DNA of 64,000 nucleotides from NCBI RefSeq assembly GCF_000418555.1, contig NZ_ATKM01000003.1, forward strand, positions 1-64,000, in the 5' to 3' direction. The notes under the pieces were generated by a model. That model worked only from the letters and a program-made list of their open reading frames with translations. It was not told the origin of the DNA and ran no database searches. A program made the position numbers and the translations under genes. The stretch's first letter is position 1. Each line of letters starts with the position of its first letter. Positions 26,301 through 33,563 of the stretch are shown in pieces. The DNA is from Pseudomonas sp. P818. Lineage in GTDB: Bacteria; Pseudomonadota; Gammaproteobacteria; Pseudomonadales; Pseudomonadaceae.

Positions 26301-26423
26301 CCGGCCTGCCTGCCGGTCGTCAGAACGGTGCGCCCAGGTTTTGCCGGGGCGCCTTTGCATAGAGAAAAAGGGCCAAGGCAGTCATTGCCACGGCTATCAG
26401 GAAGCCCCAACGAGGATCGCCCC

Positions 26424-27404
26424 ATGATCGGCAAAATCACAAGAAAGCTAACGGCCAGTGCCCTGTTCGCCCTGGCCATGTCGACTCTCCCGGCTCACGC
26501 GGACGACTATCCGCGGGGCAATATCGATTTCATCGTGCCGTTCCCGCCAGGTGGTGGTACCGACATCTCCGCACGTCAGCTGACCCAGCAGATCAGCGAA
26601 AGCACCGGCTGGACCTTCGTGGTCGAGAACCGCCCAGGTGCTGGCGGCAACATCGGTCTGGCACAGCTGGCCCGGGCCAAGGCCGACGGCCTCAACCTGG
26701 CCATCGGCCAGACCTCCAACCTGGCGGTCAATCCGAGCCTGTACAAGGATATTCCTTACGATCCGCTGAAGGACTTCCGCCAGATCGCGGTGATCTCCAC
26801 CCAACCCATGGTCATCGTCACCCGTAGCGATTCGCCGATCAAAGACCTGCCCAGCTTCCTCGCCGATGCCAAGGCCGAGCCGGGTCGTCTGCTGTTCGGC
26901 ACGCCAGGCTCGGGCACCGTGGCGCATCTGTCGTTGGAGCTGCTGCAAAGCAAGGCCGGCATCGAGCTGACCCACGTGCCGTATCCAGGCATCGCCCAGG
27001 CCATCAGTGACGTGATGGGGGGTGTGGTCGACATCTACATCGGCAGCATGCCCAGTGTCCTGCCGCATCTCCGCGCTGGCTCGCTGCGTCCGCTGGCCGT
27101 CACCTCGGCGCAGCGCAGCCCGATCCTGGCAGACGTGCCGACCGTGGCCGAAAGCGGTTTCGCCGGTTTCGAGACCGCTGACTGGAAGGCCGTTGTCGGG
27201 CCGGCCGGGCTCTCCGACGAGCGCGTCGCCCAGCTCAACAAGGTGATCAACGAAGCCCTGAGTTCGGACAAGGTGCGCCAGGCCATGGAAGCCGAAGGCA
27301 GCACCGTGCTCAACGAAGACAGCGCTTACTTCACCAACCTGCTGACGCAGGAGATCGAGCGCTGGCACGACGTGATCAAGGTCTCCGGCGCCACCGTCAA
27401 CTAA
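26424..27404 (+). CDS. Tripartite tricarboxylate transporter receptor TctC (Bug family), copy 2
   Basis: A 326-residue receptor with a signal peptide (about 1-26, ending LPAHA) and Bug hallmarks: FIVPFPPGGGTDISARQL, VVENRPGAGGNIGLAQLA, YDPLKDFRQIA, HVPYPGIAQAISDVMGGVVD. I chose ATG 26424 with GAGGA seven bases upstream. It heads a TctC-TctB-TctA operon with no linked enzyme gene. It would bind a small carboxylate in the periplasm; the ligand is unknown. Confidence 0.94.
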   Translation: MIGKITRKLTASALFALAMSTLPAHADDYPRGNIDFIVPFPPGGGTDISARQLTQQISESTGWTFVVENRPGAGGNIGLAQLARAKADGLNLAIGQTSNLAVNPSLYKDIPYDPLKDFRQIAVISTQPMVIVTRSDSPIKDLPSFLADAKAEPGRLLFGTPGSGTVAHLSLELLQSKAGIELTHVPYPGIAQAISDVMGGVVDIYIGSMPSVLPHLRAGSLRPLAVTSAQRSPILADVPTVAESGFAGFETADWKAVVGPAGLSDERVAQLNKVINEALSSDKVRQAMEAEGSTVLNEDSAYFTNLLTQEIERWHDVIKVSGATVN

Positions 27405-27459
27405 GGCTGCAGTTGCCGGGCGCGGTATGTATCGCGCCCGGCCTCCCGAGGAGTTCGCA

Positions 27460-27903
27460 ATGTCACAGCGTAACTATCAGGACGCGATCAGCGGCCTGCT
27501 GATTGCAGGGCTCGGCGTGGTGGTCGCGCTGTACGCGGTCAACCACTACAGCATCGGCAGCATCCAGCGCATGGGGCCGGGCATGTTTCCGGTGGCCATG
27601 GGTACCGCTTTGGCTGTGCTCGGTGCGCTGCTGGCCCTGTTCGCCTGGTGGCGTCCGGGCCTGCGTGAGGGCATGGCGGTGCAGTGGCGCCCGGCACTGC
27701 TGGTGCTCGGTGCCATCGGTTTCTTCGCCGTGGTGGTAACCTTCTCCGGGCTGATCCCGGCCGTGCTCGGCGTGGTGCTGATTTCCGCCATGGCCGACCG
27801 CAAGACCCGCGCGAAACAGGCATTGCTGCTCGCCTTGGCGCTGGCGCTGCTCGCCTACCTGATCTTCCAGCTCGCGCTGGATATGAATTTCGACCTGTTC
27901 TGA
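27460..27903 (+). CDS. Tct transporter small membrane subunit TctB, copy 2
   Basis: A 147-residue membrane protein with four hydrophobic segments and the TctB-like YSIGSIQRMGPGMFPVAMG after the first one. I chose ATG 27460 (MSQRNYQDAISG) with CGAGGAG at 27447-27453; an upstream ATG at 27427 has no such site. It is followed 11 bases later by TctA copy 2. Confidence 0.88.
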   Translation: MSQRNYQDAISGLLIAGLGVVVALYAVNHYSIGSIQRMGPGMFPVAMGTALAVLGALLALFAWWRPGLREGMAVQWRPALLVLGAIGFFAVVVTFSGLIPAVLGVVLISAMADRKTRAKQALLLALALALLAYLIFQLALDMNFDLF

Positions 27904-27914
27904 GAGGTGCCGGA

Positions 27915-29417
27915 ATGTCCTTCGCTGACAATTTGCTGATCGGCATGGAGACCGCCTTCTCCTGGTACAACCTGTTCTACTGCTTCGTCGGGGTGTTCAT
28001 GGGCACCTTGCTCGGGGTAATCCCGGGCATCGGCGTGCTGGCGGCCATCTCCATGCTGTTCCCGATGACCTTCCATCTGGAGCCTACCGCCGCGCTGATC
28101 ATGCTCGCCGGGATCTGGTACGGCACCAGCTACGGCGGCAGCACCGCATCGATCCTGCTCAACGTGCCGGGCACCCCGTCCAGCGCGGTGACCTGCCTCG
28201 ACGGCTATCCGATGGCGCAGCAAGGACGCGGCGGCGTGGCGCTGTTGATGACCACCGTGGCGTCGTTCTTCGGTGGCTCGTTCGGCATCATCCTGCTCAT
28301 GAGCCTGGCCTCGACCATCAGCCACTACGCCCTGAGCTTCTCCTCGGCCGAATACTTCGCGCTGATGCTGCTGGGCCTGGTGGCAGCGTCCAACATCTCC
28401 GGCGGCTCGCTGCTCAAGGGCCTGATCATGGTGGCCTTCGGCATCCTCTTCGGCACCGTGGGCAGCGATATCTATACCGGCACGCGGCGTTTCGACTTCG
28501 GCGTGCTCGACCTGGCCGACGGCATCAATCTGGTAGCGCTGGCCATGGGGCTGTTCGGCGTGGCCGAGGTGATCGCCAGCATCGGCAAGGTGGATGGCGG
28601 TCAGGTCGACCGCCGCTCGCTGCGCCTGGCGGCGATGAAGCCCACGCGTGACGACCTCAAACGTTCCTGGTGGCCGATGTTGCGCGGTTCCAGCATCGGT
28701 TCGTTCTTCGGCACCCTGCCGGGCACCGGCCCGTCCATCGCGGCATTTCTCGCCTACGCTACCGAGCGTCGTCTGGCGCGCGAACCCGAGCGCTTCGGCA
28801 AGGGGGCCATCGAAGGCATCGTCGCCCCGGAATCGGCCAACAACGCCGCCGACCAGACCGCTTTCATTCCCACCCTGGCGCTGGGCATTCCCGGCAGTGC
28901 AACCATGGCGCTGATGCTCGGTGCGCTGATGATCCACGGCATCGCGCCCGGCCCGCAGTTGATGGCCGAGCAGCCCTCGCTGTTCTGGGGCCTGGTGATC
29001 AGCTTCTGGATCGGCAACCTGCTGCTGGTAATCCTCAACGTGCCGCTGATCGGTCTGTGGGTGCGCTTGCTGATGGTGCCTTACCACCTGCTGTTCCCGG
29101 CGGTGCTGATGTTCGTCTGCATCGGTACCTACAGCGTCAACCACAGCGCCTTCGACGTGCTGGTGGTGACCCTGTTCGGCGCCTTCGGCTACGCCATGCG
29201 CGTGCTTGGTTTCCCCGCTGCGCCGCTGCTGCTCGGCTTCGTCCTCGGGCCGATGATGGAGGAGCATTTCCGCCGCGCCATGCTGTTGTCGCGTGGGGAT
29301 TTCATGACCTTCGTGGAGCGACCGATCAGCGCGACCGTGCTGGCCTTCACCGTGCTGGTGCTGCTGTTGGGCTTGCGCCCGCTGCTCTCGGCCTGGCGCA
29401 AGCCGAAACCGATCTGA
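27915..29417 (+). CDS. Tct transporter large membrane subunit TctA, copy 2
   Basis: A 500-residue polytopic permease of the TctA family (GVIPGIGVLAAISMLFPMTF; YGGSTASILLNVPGTPSSAV; GTLPGTGPSIAAFLAYATE; ESANNAADQTAFIPTLALGIPG). I chose ATG 27915, 12 bases after tctB. It ends 40 bases before the convergent mdcR-like gene; no strong terminator is visible between them. Confidence 0.95.
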   Translation: MSFADNLLIGMETAFSWYNLFYCFVGVFMGTLLGVIPGIGVLAAISMLFPMTFHLEPTAALIMLAGIWYGTSYGGSTASILLNVPGTPSSAVTCLDGYPMAQQGRGGVALLMTTVASFFGGSFGIILLMSLASTISHYALSFSSAEYFALMLLGLVAASNISGGSLLKGLIMVAFGILFGTVGSDIYTGTRRFDFGVLDLADGINLVALAMGLFGVAEVIASIGKVDGGQVDRRSLRLAAMKPTRDDLKRSWWPMLRGSSIGSFFGTLPGTGPSIAAFLAYATERRLAREPERFGKGAIEGIVAPESANNAADQTAFIPTLALGIPGSATMALMLGALMIHGIAPGPQLMAEQPSLFWGLVISFWIGNLLLVILNVPLIGLWVRLLMVPYHLLFPAVLMFVCIGTYSVNHSAFDVLVVTLFGAFGYAMRVLGFPAAPLLLGFVLGPMMEEHFRRAMLLSRGDFMTFVERPISATVLAFTVLVLLLGLRPLLSAWRKPKPI

Positions 29418-29457
29418 GTCGTGTTGTTTGAGCGGGCTCAGGGGCTGTCAGGTGCCT

Positions 29458-30375
29458 TCACGATGACTGCCTGCTGTACATCCGACACTCGGCCAGCAGC
29501 GCCAGCAGGTTGGGGTCGCGCTCCCTGGCCTTGAGAAACACCACGCCGATATGCTGCTGCAGGTGGTACTTGGCCTGCAGCGCAATCAGCTTCACGCGGT
29601 TCTCGTATACCGCCGCCACGCGCCCCGGCAGCAGGGCGTAGCCGACACCGGAGCTGACCATGCTGAGCAGGGTGAAGATGTCCTTGACCTGCATCGCCAC
29701 CTTGGGCTCGAAGCCGGCCTGCTGGAACACCCGCTCGCCATCGCGGAAAGTGGCGTAGCCCTGAGTCAGGGTGATGAAGGTTTGGTCGCGCAGGTCTGCC
29801 AGGTCGACTTCGGCGTGATCGGCAAACGGCGAATCGTTGGGCGCGGCGAGGAAGATGTCATCGGAGAACAGCGCCAGCTGCTCGCAGTCCGGGTCGCTGA
29901 CGCTGTCGTCGAGGGCGATCAGAATGGCGTCCAGCTCCATGTTCTTCAGCTTGTACAGCAGGTCGACGTTGGAACCGAGCACTAGGTCGATGTTCAGCTC
30001 GCTGCGGCGCAGCTTCAGGCCCATGATCAGTTGCGGCACGGTCTTTACCGTCAGCGAATAAAGCGAGCCAAGCTTGAAACGCTCGGCGCCGAAGCCGGCC
30101 GCCTCGCGGGTCAGACGCACCATCTCCTGGGCGTCCTGGATCAGCTTCTGGGCTTTCTCTTCCAGCACATAGGCGCTCTCCAGTGGGATCAGGTTGCGCC
30201 CCTCGTGCTTGAACAGCGGGCAGCGCAGCGCGCTTTCCAGCGAATGGATGGCGCGGTGCACGCTGACGTTGCTGGTCTGCAGCTCGCTGGCGGCACGCGC
30301 CAGATTGCCGCTGCGCATGAAGGCGAGAAAGACCTCCAGCTTCTTCAGGGTCAGTTCTTCATCGATCAGCATCAT
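29458..30375 (-). CDS. mdcR: LysR-family regulator, closely resembling malonate regulator MdcR
   Basis: A 305-residue LysR protein with an N-terminal winged helix (about 8-65; GNLARAASELQTSNVSVHRA) and a LysR substrate domain. The combination of LTLKKLEVFLAFMR, CPLFKHEGRNLIPL, GSLYSLTVKTVPQLIMGLK, GVGYALLPGR and LLALLAECRMYSR is what I know from MdcR, the activator of malonate decarboxylase genes in Klebsiella and Pseudomonas. In Pseudomonas aeruginosa, as I recall, such a gene lies right next to madM. Here 14.7 kb of carboxylate genes lies between. It is convergent with tctA copy 2. The assignment rests on sequence recall, not on context. Confidence 0.8.
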   Translation of the reverse strand: MMLIDEELTLKKLEVFLAFMRSGNLARAASELQTSNVSVHRAIHSLESALRCPLFKHEGRNLIPLESAYVLEEKAQKLIQDAQEMVRLTREAAGFGAERFKLGSLYSLTVKTVPQLIMGLKLRRSELNIDLVLGSNVDLLYKLKNMELDAILIALDDSVSDPDCEQLALFSDDIFLAAPNDSPFADHAEVDLADLRDQTFITLTQGYATFRDGERVFQQAGFEPKVAMQVKDIFTLLSMVSSGVGYALLPGRVAAVYENRVKLIALQAKYHLQQHIGVVFLKARERDPNLLALLAECRMYSRQSS

Positions 30376-30578
30376 GCAGTTCCTTCAGACGCGATGGGCC
30401 ATTGTGCCGCATCCACGCTGGCAAGCGGTGAATCGCCCTCGTGGCGTTGTCGTGTCCGGAATGCCCGCTTCTTTATCATTTCAATAATGTTGATGTGAGT
30501 GTCGGTCAGGGGCTACCGTACAGGCAGTCCGGCATCGCTACCTACGCCATGCTCCGCCCCCGCCTGAGGAATACCGCC

Positions 30579-31031
30579 ATGAACGACACCACCTCGCTGC
30601 CCGCCACCTCCGGCCTGAAGGCCCTGCAAGCCATGATCCGTGGCGAGCTGCCGGCGCCTTCCATCGGCGAGACCATGGGCATCCAGGCGGTGCAGGTGGA
30701 GGCGGGCAGCATCACCCTGGAGGGGCGCCCGGATGCGCGCCACCTCAACCCGGCCGGTGCCGTGCATGGCGGTTTCGCCGCCACCTGCCTGGATGGCGCC
30801 GCCGGGCTGGCGCTGTTCTCCACCCTGGAGGTGGGCGTGCCGCATTCGACGGTGGACCTCAACGTCAAGTACGTGCGCCCGTTGCGCCCCGGTGAGGTCT
30901 ATCAGGTGCGCGGCTGGGTGGTCGAGCGCACCCGCAACCTGGCGATCTGTGATGCGCACATCCTCGATGCGCAGGGCAAGCTGTGCGCCAAGGCCACCAC
31001 CACCTTCGTCATCGGCGCGGCCAAGGCATGA
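30579..31031 (+). CDS. PaaI-type hotdog thioesterase
   Basis: A 150-residue single-hotdog protein that would hydrolyse an acyl-CoA thioester. The family motif is present as HLNPAGAVHGGFAATCLDGAAG (about residues 55-75), with later VDLNVKYVRPLRPGEVY. I chose ATG 30579 with TGAGGA eight bases upstream. It overlaps the next gene by four bases (ATGA), so the two form an operon, divergent from the LysR gene. Confidence 0.88.
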   Translation: MNDTTSLPATSGLKALQAMIRGELPAPSIGETMGIQAVQVEAGSITLEGRPDARHLNPAGAVHGGFAATCLDGAAGLALFSTLEVGVPHSTVDLNVKYVRPLRPGEVYQVRGWVVERTRNLAICDAHILDAQGKLCAKATTTFVIGAAKA

Positions 31032-32044
31032 AGGCGCTCATGGTCGAGGGCCCCGGCCAACTGGCCTGGATCGAGGCGCCCGAGCCACAACTTATCACTG
31101 CTGCCAGTGCGTTGGTCAGGCCCATCGCCTCGGCGTCCTGCGATCTGGATCGGCGCCTGATCGCCGGCACCACGCCGTTCAAGCCGCCGTTCGCGCTGGG
31201 CCACGAATGCGTGGCCGAGGTGCTGGAGGTAGGCTCGGCGGTGCGCAACCTGCGCCGTGGCGATCTGGTTTCGGTGCCCTGGAAGATCGCCTGCGGCACC
31301 TGCGCCCAGTGTCTGGCCGGGCGCTCCAGCGCCTGCACGGCGGTACCGCCCATGGCCTGCTACGGCGTGCCGGCGGGTGGGCACTGGGGCGGACTGTTCT
31401 CCGAGCAGGTGCTGGTGCCGTTCGCCGACGCCATGCTGGTGCCCTTGCCGGCGGGGCTCGACCCCGTGGCCGTTGCCAGCGCCAGCGACAACCTCACCGA
31501 CGCCTGGGTGGCCGCCAGCCGCCCGCTGGCCACGCGGCAGAATGCCCGCGTGCTGGTGGTCGGTGGCACGGAAAGCCTCGGCGTGCTCGCCGTGCAGATG
31601 GCCCGGGCAGCCGGAGCGGGCAGCGTGGATTACCTCGACGATCATCCCCTGCGCCAGCGCCTGGCGGCGAAGAGCGGCGCCGGTGTCGACCTGGGCGGGC
31701 GCGATCTCGACCGTCGCTACGACCTGGTGATTTCCGCCACCCGCGATCATCAGGCGCTGCGCCGTGGCCTGCTGGCGCTGGCGCCCGGTGGGCATTGCTC
31801 GTGCATCGGCATCATCTTCGACGACCCGAAGATTCCGTTGTTCGACATGTACCTGCGCGACGTCACCTTCTCGGTCGGCGCCTGCAGCGTGCAGCAGCAC
31901 ATCCCCAGGGTGCTGGATCTGGTGCACAGCGGCTGCTGCGATCCGCTGCTGGTCGAGCCGCAGGTGGTGGGCTGGGAGGACGCGCCGCAGGCGCTGATTC
32001 AGCCGCTGACCAAGTGCATCGTGGTGCGCGAGCGCATCACCTGA
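31028..32044 (+). CDS. Zinc-type medium-chain alcohol dehydrogenase
   Basis: A 338-residue MDR-superfamily oxidoreductase. The GroES-like half has the GHECVAEVLEVG motif (about 59-70) and a Cys cluster CGTCAQCLAGRSSAC typical of a structural zinc site. The Rossmann half has VLVVGGTESLGVLAVQMA (about 178-195), where the usual GxGxxG reads GGTESLG. Substrate unknown. It starts on the ATG that overlaps the thioesterase stop and is convergent with the MarR gene. Confidence 0.87.
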   Translation: MKALMVEGPGQLAWIEAPEPQLITAASALVRPIASASCDLDRRLIAGTTPFKPPFALGHECVAEVLEVGSAVRNLRRGDLVSVPWKIACGTCAQCLAGRSSACTAVPPMACYGVPAGGHWGGLFSEQVLVPFADAMLVPLPAGLDPVAVASASDNLTDAWVAASRPLATRQNARVLVVGGTESLGVLAVQMARAAGAGSVDYLDDHPLRQRLAAKSGAGVDLGGRDLDRRYDLVISATRDHQALRRGLLALAPGGHCSCIGIIFDDPKIPLFDMYLRDVTFSVGACSVQQHIPRVLDLVHSGCCDPLLVEPQVVGWEDAPQALIQPLTKCIVVRERIT

Positions 32045-32050
32045 GATGGC

Positions 32051-32518
32051 TCAGTTGAGCTGTTCGGCAAGCGCCAGCATCACCCGCCGCCAGGCGTCCT
32101 GACCGTCGGCGTCGGTGGTGGCGAAGGCGTCGCGCAGGGTGCGCCGCTCCAGCTCGGTGGCTTCAGCCTCCAGTGCCGCACCCGCTTCGCTCAGGGCCAG
32201 CAGCTTGAAGCGATGCCGGCCCGGTTCGCGGGTGTACTGCACCAGCGCCTGTTCGAACAGGTGCGATAGCGGGCGATGCAGCGCCTGGTTGCTGACGCCC
32301 AGTGTGGTGGCCAGTTCGCCGATGCTGATTGCATCGGCGCGGGCGATCACATACAGAATACGGTGGTGCACGCGGGACAGCCCGCACGCCTCGAGAAAAC
32401 GGTCGGCCTCCACCGTCAGGCCGCGGAAACCGAAGTGCAGCAGCTCGAGGCTATGGTCGAGCGGGTCCAGCGGTTTCAGGTTCACGGACGCCGTGTTGAT
32501 CTTTTTCTCGATGACCAT
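32051..32518 (-). CDS. MarR-family transcriptional regulator
   Basis: A 155-residue winged-helix regulator: RVHHRILYVIARADAISIGELATTLGVSNQALHRPLSHL covers the recognition helix (about 50-90), followed by the wing (YTREPGRHRFKLLALSEAG). It is divergent from the GST gene, with an 82-base gap, and convergent with the dehydrogenase gene. The likely target is the divergent gst promoter; this is inference. Confidence 0.88.
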   Translation of the reverse strand: MVIEKKINTASVNLKPLDPLDHSLELLHFGFRGLTVEADRFLEACGLSRVHHRILYVIARADAISIGELATTLGVSNQALHRPLSHLFEQALVQYTREPGRHRFKLLALSEAGAALEAEATELERRTLRDAFATTDADGQDAWRRVMLALAEQLN

Positions 32519-32600
32519 AGGACATTCACGCCGGTTGAGGTGCGCACAAGCCTAAGGCTTCGGCCGGTCTTCTCACAACACGCCACAGGAACACAGACGC

Positions 32601-33206
32601 ATGCAACTGATCTACGCCGCTGCCTCACCCTTCGCTCGCAAGGTTCGCGTGCTGGCCGCAGAAACCGGTCTGCTGGAACGAATCGAACTGCTTGATACCG
32701 CCGTGCTGCCAATCACTCTCAACGAACGGGTCAACGCCCTCAACCCGTTGGGCAAGATTCCGGTGCTGCTCACCGATGACGGCGAGGCGTTGTACGACAG
32801 TCGGGTAATCTGCGAATACCTCGACACCCTGCATCAGGGTGCGAAGTTGCTGCCGAGCGGTGCATCGCGCTGGCAGGTGCTGCGCCTGGCCGCCCTGGCC
32901 GACGGCCTGATGGACGCGGCCTTGCTGGCGCGCTACGAGCGTGGCGTGCGCCCAGCCGAGCTGCAATGGCCGGCCTGGCTCGACGGCCAGTTGGGTAAGG
33001 TGCAGCGTGCGCTGACGGAGCTGGAGCGCCAGGTCGAACAACTGCAGGGACCGCTCGATCTGGGACAGATCGGCATTGCCTGCGCCCTGGGTTATCTGGA
33101 CTTCCGCTTTGCCGACCTTGACTGGCGCGCCGCGTATCCCGGCCTGGCGGCATTCCAGCAGGCCTTTTCTCAGCGCCCCTCAATGCAGAGCAGTGCGCCG
33201 GTGTAG
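32601..33206 (+). CDS. Glutathione S-transferase family protein
   Basis: A 201-residue GST with the thioredoxin-like N-terminal domain (YAAASPFARKVRVLAAETGL; NPLGKIPVLLTDDGEALYDSRVICEYLD) and an all-helical C-terminal domain. The Ser/Pro segment SPFARK is at the usual glutathione-binding place, and the cis-Pro and DS residues (IPVL, YDSR) are present. Length is normal and similar to YibF-type GSTs. Function beyond glutathione chemistry is unknown. Confidence 0.88.
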   Translation: MQLIYAAASPFARKVRVLAAETGLLERIELLDTAVLPITLNERVNALNPLGKIPVLLTDDGEALYDSRVICEYLDTLHQGAKLLPSGASRWQVLRLAALADGLMDAALLARYERGVRPAELQWPAWLDGQLGKVQRALTELERQVEQLQGPLDLGQIGIACALGYLDFRFADLDWRAAYPGLAAFQQAFSQRPSMQSSAPV

Positions 33207-33563
33207 GTAATGCCGACGGTCGTTCGCATCGCATGGTTAATGTAAAACGGCTACCGTCGACTTTGTGACGTTCTGGCGCATCGGCTGATGTCGTTGAGCG
33301 ACTATGATGCACTGATATTGCGACTGATTTCGCCATTAATTTGGCTTTAATTGGATTTTATAACCGCCTGTCCGGGGTTTTCATCGGAAAATTGACATTT
33401 TTCTTGGCGAGCTGGTTCAATGCGTCGCCATATAAGTGTCACGATTGGTCAAGGGCCTGAACCTGACTAGAGTGTAATCATGTGACCGGGGGGACGCCTC
33501 GCCAGATTTTTTCTATAAGGCGTAGGCGCATGAAGCGCTTTTTCAGTTCAGTGGGTTGATCAG
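33207..33563 (+). promoter_or_regulatory. pel promoter region with a FleQ-like box
   Basis: A 357-base gap before pelA, AT-rich from 33320 to 33410. ATCGGAAAATTGAC (33383-33396) matches most positions of the FleQ box described for the Pseudomonas aeruginosa pel promoter, as I remember it (GTCAnTAAATTGAC). A TATAAC element lies at 33359-33364 with only a poor -35. I see no gene here. Control by FleQ and c-di-GMP is inference. Confidence 0.4.

Larger units (their letters stand above)
25843..26423 (+). other. Long intergenic region with promoter and leader relic
   Basis: This 581-base gap holds an AT-rich start (25850-25890, with a loose GAAC...TTTTC resemblance to the operator), an imperfect operator copy GAAATGGCATTA at 26029-26040, the promoter-operator at 26041-26068 and a conserved leader ending in ATG 26130. 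From 26300 to 26423 I see only the ribosome binding site of the next gene (GAGGA, 26412-26416). Confidence 0.6.

Noticed and set aside
27855..29267. Antisense frame of 470 codons opposite the second TctA
   Set aside because: Same shadow pattern opposite a polytopic membrane protein.
14709..29457. Mobile element at the borders of the carboxylate block
   Set aside because: I found no transposase, integrase, tRNA border or long flanking direct repeat; only a local tandem repeat at 14784-14809.
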